Shown one piece after another: positions 24,566-32,886 of a DNA stretch of 41,513 nucleotides (position 1 is the stretch's first letter; every line of letters starts with the position of its first letter). The translations under genes were made by a program, and so were the position numbers. The DNA lies in the NCBI GenBank assembly GCA_001543015.1, contig LFLC01000066.1:1-41513 (forward strand), given 5' to 3'. The stretch comes from Nitrosopumilus sp. LS_AOA. GTDB taxonomy: Archaea > Thermoproteota > Nitrososphaeria > Nitrososphaerales > Nitrosopumilaceae. The notes beneath the pieces are model-generated. The model saw nothing but the letters and a program-made list of their open reading frames with translations, was not told the origin of the DNA and did not search any database.

Positions 24566-25249
24566 TTAAGGAGATAAATCAGCACTTCCAAACAAAACAC
24601 TAAATGATTTACACCAAATCAGAACTTTACCATATTTGTCAAGATCAGTGTCATCTGGAATTTCATAGTTTTGATTTCCATTATTTGCTTTTAATGCTCC
24701 AAGATTGATAAACTCTAATGCATTTTCATCTGTTGCCAAGTAAACAAACAAGTCAGGACCATTAGTTGATTGAAAGTTCTCCAATCTTAAGACATTACTC
24801 CCATCATCAATTGGTATAGTATATGCAGTTCCTTGTGCATCATGAATTCCATCACCTGCGCCGATAAATTCACCAGAATATGAAATGAGTAGCATTTCAT
24901 TCATTGTTTCTTCCATCATAGTATCATCTTTTTCCATCATTGTTTCTTCCATCATAGTATCATCTTTTTCCATCATTGTTTCTTCCATCATAGTATCATC
25001 TTTTTCCATCATTGTTTCTTCCATCATAGTATCATCTTTTTCCATCATTGTTTCTTCCATCATAGTATCATCTTTTTCCATCATTGTTTCTTCCATCATG
25101 GTGTCGTCTTTTTCCATCATCGGTTGCAAAAGAGCACCACTTGGTAAAGCCTCATCTACAGTAGATTCTGTAAAATACGGAGATATTGCAAATGCAGTAA
25201 CTGTTCCAAATATCAATACTGCCACAATTGCTAACAATGATTTATTCAT
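24566..25249 (-). CDS. Exported DM13-domain protein with six-fold repeat
   Basis: The 227-residue product has an N-terminal signal or membrane anchor (SLLAIVAVLIFGTVTAFA, residues 4-21), a repeat region at 44-115 made of six copies of the 12-mer MMEKDDTMMEET, and a C-terminal DM13 domain (about 118-227) with FIGAGDGIHDAQGTAYTI, the GPDLFVYL strand, NYEIP and a single conserved-looking Cys in VLIWCKSFSVLFG. DM13 domains are proposed electron-transfer or redox modules. The Met/Asp/Glu-rich repeat could bind metal (Met for copper) by inference. Start chosen at MNKSLLAI; an upstream ATG at 25351 would place hydrophobic residues ahead of the signal. Confidence 0.85.
   Translation of the reverse strand: MNKSLLAIVAVLIFGTVTAFAISPYFTESTVDEALPSGALLQPMMEKDDTMMEETMMEKDDTMMEETMMEKDDTMMEETMMEKDDTMMEETMMEKDDTMMEETMMEKDDTMMEETMNEMLLISYSGEFIGAGDGIHDAQGTAYTIPIDDGSNVLRLENFQSTNGPDLFVYLATDENALEFINLGALKANNGNQNYEIPDDTDLDKYGKVLIWCKSFSVLFGSADLSP
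24905..25120 (-). repeat. Six tandem copies of a 36-bp coding repeat
   Basis: The repeat encodes the 12-residue unit above. Five copies look identical in DNA; the one nearest the gene start differs at three third-position bases (GGTGTCGTC against AGTATCATC on the plus strand). Such identity implies recent expansion or homogenisation and easy copy-number change. Confidence 0.95.
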
Positions 25250-25376
25250 AATTACAGCACCAGAATTTAGTATAAAACCTATTATCCATTTCTTATCCAA
25301 ATCTTTGAGAATAAAATAGAGTGATAGTTTTATTGTAATGAAACAGATCATCTTTTTGACATTATTTTTTTAATTT

Positions 25377-25456
25377 AGGTATGATTTTAGGTATGATTTT
25401 AGGTATGATTTTAGGTATGATTTTAGGTATGATTTTAGGTATGATTTTAGGTATGA
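25377..25456. repeat. Seven tandem copies of a 12-bp intergenic repeat
   Basis: AGGTATGATTTT occurs seven times in a row (the last copy truncated after AGGTATGA), in the gap between the DM13 gene and the small membrane-protein gene. It is about 128 bases upstream of the DM13 start. On the minus strand the unit reads AAAATCATACCT. Confidence 0.95.
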
Positions 25457-25475
25457 ATCAAGTAAATGGGAATTT

Positions 25476-25583
25476 TTATGGACGATAATCTATAAAATTA
25501 ATTACTCCTGTAAATTCAAGTGCAACAAAAATTACAACAATAATTAATCCTATAACACTTGAAACAGTAAAAACTTTTTTCAT
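25476..25583 (-). CDS. Single-span membrane peptide, 35 residues
   Basis: The product is MKKVFTVSSV followed by a membrane helix (IGLIIVVIFVALEFTGVI) and a short tail. It starts 8 bases after the stop of the two-span membrane protein on the same strand, so the pair is very likely an operon. Function unknown; possibly a small subunit or partner of that protein. Confidence 0.6.
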   Translation of the reverse strand: MKKVFTVSSVIGLIIVVIFVALEFTGVINFIDYRP

Positions 25584-25591
25584 GTCTTTCT

Positions 25592-25999
25592 TTATTTCTT
25601 TTCAGGCAAGATAATTTTTTCCCATTTAGCTTTATTAAATTTATTATTTTTAGAAATGTAATACCATGTTTGGTCATCTGTGTCATAGTATAGTTGATCT
25701 TCAGGCCATTTAGACTCAATTTCCACTCTCTCTGAAGTTTTTCCTATACCATGATTTCCAAGGTTGTGTTTCATCTTATTTTTCTCTATCTCAGAATAAA
25801 TCTTTATCCAAAAAATGATACAAGAAATTACCAAAACTGCTATCAAAATTGTAATTGACAAAGCACCTACAACAATTCTTTCATGATATGCAGTGTCAGA
25901 AGTTGAATCAATCACAATCAACCAAACTAATAAGAATATTTCAGATATTGCCAGAACAGCGATTAAGAATAGAAAAGGTTTTTCTCTTAAACTAACCAT
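25592..25999 (-). CDS. Two-span membrane protein of unknown function
   Basis: The 135-residue product has membrane helices at about 9-30 and 43-66 and a soluble C-terminal part of about 65 residues with an aromatic beta stretch (LYYDTDDQTWYYISKNNKF). That tail resembles the short domain ending in YDxxxxTWYY-type sequences but no family is recognised. Operon with the 35-residue peptide. Confidence 0.7.
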   Translation of the reverse strand: MVSLREKPFLFLIAVLAISEIFLLVWLIVIDSTSDTAYHERIVVGALSITILIAVLVISCIIFWIKIYSEIEKNKMKHNLGNHGIGKTSERVEIESKWPEDQLYYDTDDQTWYYISKNNKFNKAKWEKIILPEKK

Positions 26000-26092
26000 T
26001 AGAATCTGAGATTATTCACAATATCAAAGTACATTAAAGTTACTTTCTAATTGAATAATTTTTCATTCTTTATTTTCTTATGTAATTTAGAT

Positions 26093-26287
26093 CTATGTTT
26101 GTAATGAATAATGAACATCACAAAATAAAGCAATTCCATTAGGTAATGTTTTGGCAGATATACTATGACCCTCTGCCAATCCTTTTCCACAGACATAGCA
26201 TTCCACAATACTAACAGAGCTCTGAATGTTTGGATTTTTTTTTAAAATTTGAATATCTTGAATTACTGATTGGTTTGAAGCCATCAT
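26093..26287 (-). CDS. Small zinc-binding protein
   Basis: The 64-residue product has CYVC (30-33) followed by GKGLAEGHSIS and, near the end, FCDVHY, giving Cys-x2-Cys...Cys-x2-His ligands, the pattern of a small treble-clef zinc domain. It is divergent from the trp operon and shares its promoter region. Confidence 0.65.
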   Translation of the reverse strand: MMASNQSVIQDIQILKKNPNIQSSVSIVECYVCGKGLAEGHSISAKTLPNGIALFCDVHYSLQT

Positions 26288-26312
26288 TTGAATGGTATAC
26301 GATCAACTTGAC

Positions 26313-26337
26313 TATAAAGGTACCGTACAGTACGGTA
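26313..26337 (+). promoter_or_regulatory. trp operon TATA box and palindromic operator
   Basis: TATAAA at 26313-26318 is followed after 2 bases by TACCGTACAGTACGGTA (26321-26337), 8-base perfect arms around one central A. The palindrome lies between TATA and the expected transcription start (about 26340), the classical position for a repressor operator. Its GTACAGTAC core resembles the TGTACA box bound by TrpY of Methanothermobacter, which is known from literature; whether a TrpY-like regulator acts here is inference. Confidence 0.7.
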
Positions 26338-26344
26338 ATTATTC

Positions 26345-26407
26345 ATGCCTGAGAAATCAATAATTTCAAACAAAAGTTGGTCTGGTGTAATCTTCTTATC
26401 ACTTTAA
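26345..26407 (+). CDS. Candidate trp leader peptide, 20 residues
   Basis: The frame reads MPEKSIISNKSWSGVIFLSL and stops 29 bases before the trpE start. Its ATG lies 30 bases after the TATA box, so the transcript would be almost leaderless with this as its first reading frame. It contains one Trp codon. Placement is suggestive; there is no proof of translation. Confidence 0.35.
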   Translation: MPEKSIISNKSWSGVIFLSL

Positions 26408-26436
26408 ATAATAAACCACCAGAAATTTGTCTATGG

Positions 26437-27786
26437 GTGGACACCTTTGGAAAAACCTCAGCAAAAGTAATACCCCTAGATTTATCTGAAAATCAATTTC
26501 AAATTTACAATAAAATTTCTAGAAACTATTCTCATTCATTTCTCTTTGAGTCACTAACAGGTCCAGAAGTATTAGCTGAAACATCTGTAATGGGTTTTGA
26601 TCCTAAAATCATTCTCAAAGGGTATTCAGATAAAGTTGAAATTATTAGCAATAACAAAACTCAGACCATACAAACAACAAATCCATTTGAAGAGCTAAAA
26701 AAACTTTTAGGAAAAAATGATGATCAAAGGTATAGATATCTTGGTGGTGCTGTAGGAGTTGTAAATTATGATGCAATTAGACTAGTAGAAGATATTTCAG
26801 ATACTCATAATTCACCAGAACCATTAATGGAATTTGGAATTTATGATGATGGAATAATTTACGACAATATAGATAAAAAACTCTTTTACTTTTATCATGA
26901 TGAGAATAGATTTGATAAACTAATCATGGGCGATGATTCTTTTGGAGAATTTTATTCTAGTGAGATTACACCAAATATGGATAAAGAAAAATTCTCAGAT
27001 ATAGTAACCAAGGCAAAAAAATTAATTCATGACGGAGATGTATTCCAAGTTGTATTATCTCGTAAATTTACATTTGATACAAATGGGGATAATCTAACAT
27101 TATACAAAACATTAAGAAAACTAAATCCATCACCATACATGTATCATCTAAAACAAGACTCAAAAACAATTATTGGTGCATCACCAGAAATGCTAGTTAG
27201 AATTACAGATGATAAAGTAGAGACATTTCCAATTGCTGGAACAAGAAAAGTCACTGATAATGAGGAGGAGAATGTCCAGTTAGCTGAGGAATTAATTAAT
27301 GATGAAAAAGAGCTTGCAGAACATACTATGCTAGTTGATTTAGGCAGAAATGATATTGGACGAGTTTGTAAATATGGAACAGTTCATCCAGAGTCATTAA
27401 TGCAGATTAAACGATTCAGTCATGTTCAGCACATAGTTAGTCATGTTGTTGGTAGTTTATCATCGAAAAACGATATGTTTGATGCGTTTCAAGCAGTATT
27501 TCCAGCTGGAACTGTTTCAGGTGCACCAAAGGTTAGAGCAATGCAAATAATTGATGAGTTGGAATCAGAAGCTCGCGGACCATATGCTGGGGCAGTGGGA
27601 TATTTTTCATACAATGGATGTTGCGATTTTGCAATAGCAATTAGAAGTATATTCATAGAAAATAACAAAGGCTTTGTTCAATCAGGTGCAGGAATTGTTT
27701 CTGATTCAATTGCAGAAAATGAATTCAAAGAAACAGAACACAAAGCAGGAGCAATGCTTCAAGCATTAAAGGAGGCAACAAATTGA
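26437..27786 (+). CDS. trpE: Anthranilate synthase component I
   Basis: TrpE makes anthranilate from chorismate with ammonia supplied by TrpG, the first step of tryptophan synthesis. The 449-residue product has the chorismate-binding core: [11 protein letters not shown], the region [63 protein letters not shown] and the Gly-rich end VQSGAGIV. The N-terminal SFLFESL-type stretch (residues about 34-40) is where tryptophan feedback inhibition binds in the family. A GTG at 26437 gives the normal N-terminus; an in-frame TTG at 26377 would add 20 odd residues and overlaps the leader frame. Overlaps trpG by 4 bases. Confidence 0.95.
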   Translation: MDTFGKTSAKVIPLDLSENQFQIYNKISRNYSHSFLFESLTGPEVLAETSVMGFDPKIILKGYSDKVEIISNNKTQTIQTTNPFEELKKLLGKNDDQRYRYLGGAVGVVNYDAIRLVEDISDTHNSPEPLMEFGIYDDGIIYDNIDKKLFYFYHDENRFDKLIMGDDSFGEFYSSEITPNMDKEKFSDIVTKAKKLIHDGDVFQVVLSRKFTFDTNGDNLTLYKTLRKLNPSPYMYHLKQDSKTIIGASPEMLVRITDDKVETFPIAGTRKVTDNEEENVQLAEELINDEKELAEHTMLVDLGRNDIGRVCKYGTVHPESLMQIKRFSHVQHIVSHVVGSLSSKNDMFDAFQAVFPAGTVSGAPKVRAMQIIDELESEARGPYAGAVGYFSYNGCCDFAIAIRSIFIENNKGFVQSGAGIVSDSIAENEFKETEHKAGAMLQALKEATN

Positions 27787-28385
27787 AATTTCTAATTATT
27801 GATAATTATGATTCATTTGTTTACAATATTGCACAATACCTGGGAGAGCTTGGAGTAGAATGCGATGTGATTCGAAATGATAAAATTTCAATTCAACAAA
27901 TTAAAGAAAACAACTATGATGCAATAATAATATCACCAGGCCCGGGTACTCCTGAGGATAAAAAATACTTTGGAGTATGTAATGATGTGATTTTAGATTT
28001 AGGGTCAACAACTCCAATTCTTGGAGTGTGTCTAGGACACCAGGGAATCATTGCAGCATTTGGGGGTAAAGTTACAAATGCTGGATGTGTAAGACATGGA
28101 AAAACTAGTCCAGTAAACCATACAAATTCAAAATTATTTTCAGGTGTAAAAAATCCATTTAGAGCTACTAGATATCACAGTCTAGTTGGAGATAAAACAA
28201 TAATTCCGGATGTTTTAGAAATTACAGCTACTGCAGGAGATGATGGAGAGATTATGGCAATACAGCACAAAGAGTATCTAATTCAAGGAGTGCAATTTCA
28301 TCCAGAATCAATAATGACTGAAGATGGTAAAAAAATACTTGGGAATTTTATCGCTCAAGTAGAGGAGAAAATAGGCACAAATTAG
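27783..28385 (+). CDS. trpG: Anthranilate synthase component II (glutamine amidotransferase)
   Basis: TrpG releases ammonia from glutamine for TrpE. The 200-residue class I amidotransferase has the catalytic triad: Cys83 in GVCLGHQ, His173 and Glu175 in QFHPES, plus the SPGPGTP oxyanion motif near residue 51. The gene starts with TTG inside the trpE stop (TTGA overlap), so translation is coupled. It could also serve folate (para-aminobenzoate) synthesis, as dual-use TrpG/PabA are common. Confidence 0.95.
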   Translation: MKFLIIDNYDSFVYNIAQYLGELGVECDVIRNDKISIQQIKENNYDAIIISPGPGTPEDKKYFGVCNDVILDLGSTTPILGVCLGHQGIIAAFGGKVTNAGCVRHGKTSPVNHTNSKLFSGVKNPFRATRYHSLVGDKTIIPDVLEITATAGDDGEIMAIQHKEYLIQGVQFHPESIMTEDGKKILGNFIAQVEEKIGTN

Positions 28386-28402
28386 AGGTAGATGGTGAGA
28401 AA

Positions 28403-28921
28403 ATGACTGAATTAACGAATAGAGAAAAACTAGTTGCAGTGTATGGGTATACAAAATACTATTCAGATGAAAATCTCCCAGATGACTTTATTGCATTACT
28501 TGTAGAAAAATGTCTTGAAAAAAATACCAATCTAAAATCAATAAATATACAAAAAGAAATAATTGGATTAGATAATTTTCTAACATTTACAATAGAGTCA
28601 ACAATGCAAAATGATGAAAAATCTATTCTATATCAAAGAGTTATTTCAAATGATCCAAAGCCTTACACAGTTGGAGAATATCTCAAAGAGTATCCAAAGG
28701 AGGCATTAATTTTCATTTATTCTGCAGGGAAAGGGATTGATGATTCATCAAAAGAAAATGATATTGCTTTTGATTTTAAAAATTATATGCAAAAGTTTGA
28801 TGACTGGGTATTTTATGAGAGTTTTTCAGAAACAGAAGTTCAGGAGATTCCTAAAGATACATCATTGTTTTTGGATTCAGTAATTGGCGAAATAAAGAAA
28901 AAATCAGGAGATAAAAAATGA
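28403..28921 (+). CDS. Unknown protein embedded in the trp operon
   Basis: The 172-residue product is mixed alpha/beta, acidic, without signal, membrane helix or recognised motif (phrases: AVYGYTKYYSDE, LIFIYSAGKGIDD, KFDDWVFYESF). It lies 17 bases after trpG and overlaps trpD by 4 bases (ATGA), so it is translated as part of the operon. It shows no phosphate-binding GxGSG loop and no TIM-barrel repeats, so it does not look like the missing TrpF. It may be a regulator or a partner of TrpG/TrpD; not assignable. Confidence 0.8.
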   Translation: MTELTNREKLVAVYGYTKYYSDENLPDDFIALLVEKCLEKNTNLKSINIQKEIIGLDNFLTFTIESTMQNDEKSILYQRVISNDPKPYTVGEYLKEYPKEALIFIYSAGKGIDDSSKENDIAFDFKNYMQKFDDWVFYESFSETEVQEIPKDTSLFLDSVIGEIKKKSGDKK

Positions 28922-29964
28922 TTTCAGATTTAATTTTAAAATTACAGGAAAAAACTAATCTAAGTTATGATGAGATTAATGAAATAACTACAGACATGCT
29001 ATCAGGTAAAACAACAGACATTGAAAATGTAGATTTTCTATCAAAACTTGCACAAAAAGGTGAAACTGATGATGAATTATTGGGAATGCTTGACAAAATG
29101 CAAGAGTTCTCATTAAAAGTTGATGTAAAAAATTCTGGAACAGTTATTGACATGTGTGGTACAGGTGGAGATTCATTACAGACATTTAATGTGTCAACTA
29201 CTGCATCATTTGTTGTTGCAGCAGCTGGTGGAATAGTAGCAAAGCATGGTAATCGTTCAAGTTCAGGAGTATCAGGTAGTGCAGATATTTTTGAGTATTT
29301 TGGATATGATTTAAGCCTAAAACCTGCAGAAATATCAGAAATTTTAGAAAAACACAATATTTGTTTCATGTTTGCACAAAAATTTCATCCTGCAATGAGA
29401 TATGTTTCTGCTGCAAGAAAACAATTAGCAACAAGAACTGCATTTAATTTACTTGGACCGTTATCAAATCCTGCAAATGTAAAAAATCAACTAGTTGGTG
29501 TTTTTTCAATTGAATTTTTAGATAGACTACCAGCATTACTCAAAAGAAAGGGAGCTGAAAATATAATGACTGTTCGTTCTGATGATGGAATGGATGAATT
29601 CTCTACTAGTGCAACTAATCGTGTTTGTATATTAAAAAATGATAAAGTGTTGATGAATACAATTGATCCTGAAGTAGTTGGGTTACACAAATCATCATTA
29701 AAAGATATTCAAATTAAAACAAAACAAGATGCCATAGAATCTTTTGTAGGTGTACTAAACAATACAGCAAACCAGGCAATGATTGAAACTACAGCACTTA
29801 ATGCTGCAGGAGGATTAATTGTTGCAAATATTGCAAATAATTTTGAGGAGGGAGTAGAGATTGCGCTAAAGACAATTAAAGATGGCAAGGCCATATCTCT
29901 ATTAGAGAATTTTGTTTCAGAAACAGGAGACATTACAAAATTAAAGGAGATAACTAATGGCTGA
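28918..29964 (+). CDS. trpD: Anthranilate phosphoribosyltransferase
   Basis: TrpD joins anthranilate to phosphoribosyl pyrophosphate. The 348-residue product shows CGTGGDSLQTFNVST (about 79-93) for pyrophosphate/Mg2+, KHGNRSSSG (about 106-114), the NLLGPLSNP segment and the RSDDGMDEFS stretch with the second metal-binding acidic pair. Length and motifs are normal. It overlaps the unknown gene upstream by 4 bases and trpC downstream by 8 bases. Confidence 0.96.
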   Translation: MISDLILKLQEKTNLSYDEINEITTDMLSGKTTDIENVDFLSKLAQKGETDDELLGMLDKMQEFSLKVDVKNSGTVIDMCGTGGDSLQTFNVSTTASFVVAAAGGIVAKHGNRSSSGVSGSADIFEYFGYDLSLKPAEISEILEKHNICFMFAQKFHPAMRYVSAARKQLATRTAFNLLGPLSNPANVKNQLVGVFSIEFLDRLPALLKRKGAENIMTVRSDDGMDEFSTSATNRVCILKNDKVLMNTIDPEVVGLHKSSLKDIQIKTKQDAIESFVGVLNNTANQAMIETTALNAAGGLIVANIANNFEEGVEIALKTIKDGKAISLLENFVSETGDITKLKEITNG

Positions 29965-30733
29965 AAATATTCTAAGAAAACTTGTAAACAACTCGCAAAT
30001 TGCAATTGATGATGGAGTGTATGAGGTTGAGGGAGATTTTGAGAAATCAAGTAAAGATTTCAAACAAATCATAAAAACAAATCAACATGCGACATTATTG
30101 ACTGAGATAAAATTTGCATCACCGTCACTTGGTAAAATTAGAACATTAACTGACCCAGCTAGCATTGCAAAGAGGATGGTTGCAGGAGGGGCTAGAGCAC
30201 TATCCGTATTGACTCAGCCTCATCTATTTCAGGGCTCGCCCCAATATTTCATGAAGGTGAGAAGTGCAGTAAATGTTCCATTACTAATGAAGGATATTAT
30301 GATTGATAAAATTCAAATCGATGCTGCAAGAAAAATGGGGGCAGACTATATGCTAGTGATACAATCAATATTTGATCAAAAGTTTGTTTCAGATATTGAT
30401 GGGTTTATTGAATATGGACATAAACAAGGATTAGAAATTCTACTTGAAGTACATACAAAAGATGAATTTGTAAATGCTCTAAAAACAAAAGCTGACATTA
30501 TAGGAATTAATAACAGAAATCTGGACACATTAGAAATTGATCTCAAAACAACAGAATTAGTTTTAGAGGGATATGAGAAATCAAGAATAATTCTATCAGA
30601 GAGTGGAATTAATACAGTTGAGGATATTCAATATTTAAAAAAGTGTGGGGCTGATGCATTTCTAATAGGATCAAGTATTATGAAAAGTGATAACATTGAA
30701 GAACAAGTAAAAAAATTGGTGAATGCATATTGA
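29957..30733 (+). CDS. trpC: Indole-3-glycerol-phosphate synthase
   Basis: TrpC closes the indole ring from carboxyphenylaminodeoxyribulose phosphate. The 258-residue TIM-barrel protein has [12 protein letters not shown] (family: E-x-K-x-x-SPS), [27 protein letters not shown] with the conserved Asn and ILSESGI. It contains no fused TrpF domain. TTGA overlap with trpB. Confidence 0.96.
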   Translation: MAENILRKLVNNSQIAIDDGVYEVEGDFEKSSKDFKQIIKTNQHATLLTEIKFASPSLGKIRTLTDPASIAKRMVAGGARALSVLTQPHLFQGSPQYFMKVRSAVNVPLLMKDIMIDKIQIDAARKMGADYMLVIQSIFDQKFVSDIDGFIEYGHKQGLEILLEVHTKDEFVNALKTKADIIGINNRNLDTLEIDLKTTELVLEGYEKSRIILSESGINTVEDIQYLKKCGADAFLIGSSIMKSDNIEEQVKKLVNAY

Positions 30734-31917
30734 AATATCCTAAAGATGGTAGATTTGGAGAATTTGGTGGAAAGTATATTCCAGAAACACTAGTTCCAGC
30801 TATAGAAGAGTTAGAAGAGAATTATCTTAAATTTAAAAATGATAAAAAATTCAAAAAAGAACTTGATTATTATCTCAAAGTGTATGCAGGGCGACCAACA
30901 CCACTGTATTATGCAAAAAATTTATCAGAAAAAATTGGCGGGGGTAAAATTTACCTCAAACGAGAAGACTTGCTTCATGGTGGAGCTCACAAAATAAACA
31001 ATACACTAGGCCAAGCATTACTTGCAAAAAAAATGAACAAAAAAAGAATCATTGCAGAAACTGGTGCAGGACAACACGGAGTTGCAACTGCAATGGCTTG
31101 TGCAGCATTAGGAATGAAGGCTGAGGTATACATGGGAACCAAAGATACGATTCGGCAAAAACTAAATGTGTATAGAATGAATTTACTTGGCTGTATAGTT
31201 CACCCAGTTAATTCAGGCTCAAAAACTCTCAAAGATGCAATTAATGAGGCAATTCGTGACTGGATTACAAATGTAGAGGACACGTATTATTTGCTAGGTT
31301 CAGCAGTTGGCCCACATCCATATCCGGTGATGGTTCGAGACTTTCAAAGTGTAATTGGAAATGAAATAAAATCTCAATTAAAAAAGATTCACAAAACGCC
31401 AGACAGTATTATTGCATGTGTTGGTGGAGGATCTAATGCGATTGGAACATTTTATCCACTAGTTGATTCAAGTGCTGAAATTATTGGAGTAGAAGCTGCA
31501 GGTCTTGGATTAAAAACTAACAAACATTCAGCAACACTATCTGCTGGAAGTAAGGGTGTAATTCATGGCATGATGACATATCTTCTACAAGACAAAGAAG
31601 GTCAAGTTACAGAAACTCACAGTATTTCTGCAGGACTAGATTATCCAGGAGTTGGACCTGAGCATTCATACTATAAAGATACAAAACGCATAAAATATCA
31701 CTCAGCAACTGATGCTGAAGTAATTGATGCATTTTTACTACTAACTAAAACTGAAGGAATAATTCCTGCTTTGGAATCAGCTCATGCAATAGCTGAGGCA
31801 ATCAAAGTTGCAAGAAAGTCAAAGAAATCAGAAACAATTGTTGTCACACTATCAGGTAGAGGAGACAAAGACGTCGAAGAAGTACAAAATTATTTGAATA
31901 AACATGTCAAGAATTAA
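30730..31917 (+). CDS. trpB: Tryptophan synthase beta chain
   Basis: TrpB condenses indole with serine using pyridoxal phosphate. The 395-residue product carries [15 protein letters not shown] with the Schiff-base Lys88, the ETGAGQHG loop, the phosphate-binding [10 protein letters not shown] and the C-terminal SGRGDKD motif. It is the TrpB1 type that pairs with TrpA. The start is TTG within the trpC stop. Its 3' end overlaps trpA by 14 bases. Confidence 0.97.
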   Translation: MKYPKDGRFGEFGGKYIPETLVPAIEELEENYLKFKNDKKFKKELDYYLKVYAGRPTPLYYAKNLSEKIGGGKIYLKREDLLHGGAHKINNTLGQALLAKKMNKKRIIAETGAGQHGVATAMACAALGMKAEVYMGTKDTIRQKLNVYRMNLLGCIVHPVNSGSKTLKDAINEAIRDWITNVEDTYYLLGSAVGPHPYPVMVRDFQSVIGNEIKSQLKKIHKTPDSIIACVGGGSNAIGTFYPLVDSSAEIIGVEAAGLGLKTNKHSATLSAGSKGVIHGMMTYLLQDKEGQVTETHSISAGLDYPGVGPEHSYYKDTKRIKYHSATDAEVIDAFLLLTKTEGIIPALESAHAIAEAIKVARKSKKSETIVVTLSGRGDKDVEEVQNYLNKHVKN

Positions 31918-32704
31918 AGAAAAATTTACAGCACTTGAATCTCAAAATCAAAAAGCTTTGATTGCATACATTATGGCAGGATTTCCAAATGAAAAGGCAA
32001 CCATCTCAACTATCAGAGGGCTGGTAAAAGGTGGTGCAGATATTATTGAATTAGGTTTTCCATTCTCCGATCCTTTAGCTGATGGTCCTGTAATTCAAAA
32101 TGCAAGTACCATTTCGCTTCAAAATGGAACAAAGATTGTAAAATTTTTCTCACTAGTAAAAAAGATTAGAAAAGAAACAGAGATTCCACTCGTACTAATG
32201 ACTTACACCAATATCCTATACCACAAGGGATATGCCAAGTTTATCTCAGAGGCAACAAAAGCAGGAATTGATGGATTTATCCTACCGGATATGTCAATTG
32301 AGGAGTCAAAGGAATATCTTCAGGCAGCAAAAAACAAAGCAGATACGATTTTTCTAATATCTCCAAATACCAGTAAAACACGAATTTCAAAAATATCTAA
32401 AGTGACATCAGGATTTCTGTATCTTGTTGCAGTTTATGGAACTACAGGGGTAAAAACTGGAATTAAAAAATATTCAATTGATGCAATAAAAAAAGTCAAA
32501 AAACAAACCAAAGGGAAGATTCCAATTGGTGTTGGATTTGGAATATCGACTCCAGATGATGTAAAAAAATACATCAATGCAGGAGCTGATGCAGTAATTG
32601 TCGGCAGTGCATATTTAAAATTAATAGAGAAAACACCTCAAAGAAATCTTGAATCAAAAATTGCATCATTTACAAAAAGTCTCAAAAAACAAACTATAAA
32701 ATAA
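31904..32704 (+). CDS. trpA: Tryptophan synthase alpha chain
   Basis: TrpA cleaves indoleglycerol phosphate and channels indole to TrpB. The 266-residue TIM barrel has the catalytic Glu49 and Asp60 in [30 protein letters not shown] and the phosphate loop VGFGIS / VIVGSAYLK. It is the last gene of the operon, followed by a possible structured RNA. Confidence 0.96.
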   Translation: MSRIKEKFTALESQNQKALIAYIMAGFPNEKATISTIRGLVKGGADIIELGFPFSDPLADGPVIQNASTISLQNGTKIVKFFSLVKKIRKETEIPLVLMTYTNILYHKGYAKFISEATKAGIDGFILPDMSIEESKEYLQAAKNKADTIFLISPNTSKTRISKISKVTSGFLYLVAVYGTTGVKTGIKKYSIDAIKKVKKQTKGKIPIGVGFGISTPDDVKKYINAGADAVIVGSAYLKLIEKTPQRNLESKIASFTKSLKKQTIK

Positions 32705-32716
32705 AAACGTCAAAGA

Positions 32717-32790
32717 GAGGTGGTCTTTTAAAACTGGATAGAGGGGAGTCCACTCATTAGTCGACCACCAGACTAGAGGTTCTCAAGTTA
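32717..32790 (+). ncRNA. Possible structured RNA or 3' end after trpA
   Basis: A G+C-richer block of about 75 bases starts 15 bases after the trpA stop. GGTGGTC (32719-32725) pairs with GACCACC (32763-32769); inside, TGGA and TCCA and a short GAGT-CC-ACTC hairpin can add stems; GAG-GTT-CTC follows. No known RNA family was recognised and no T run ends it. Confidence 0.35.
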
Positions 32791-32886
32791 GTATACATAA
32801 AGAATAATAAAAAATGATTGACACAAACAACTAAAATTTGTTTAAAAATAAATGATTTTTTTTACAATTGTAAAGTTTGTTAAATT

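Noticed and set aside
24885-25319. Long plus-strand frame rich in SIIVSS repeats
   Set aside because: It is only the antisense of the six-copy repeat in the DM13 gene, whose strand has a signal peptide and a recognised domain.
25377-25456. CRISPR-like array
   Set aside because: The 12-bp units are directly adjacent without spacers and far shorter than CRISPR repeats; no cas gene is near (the Cas4-like fold at 18104 fits MGME1-type exonucleases better).
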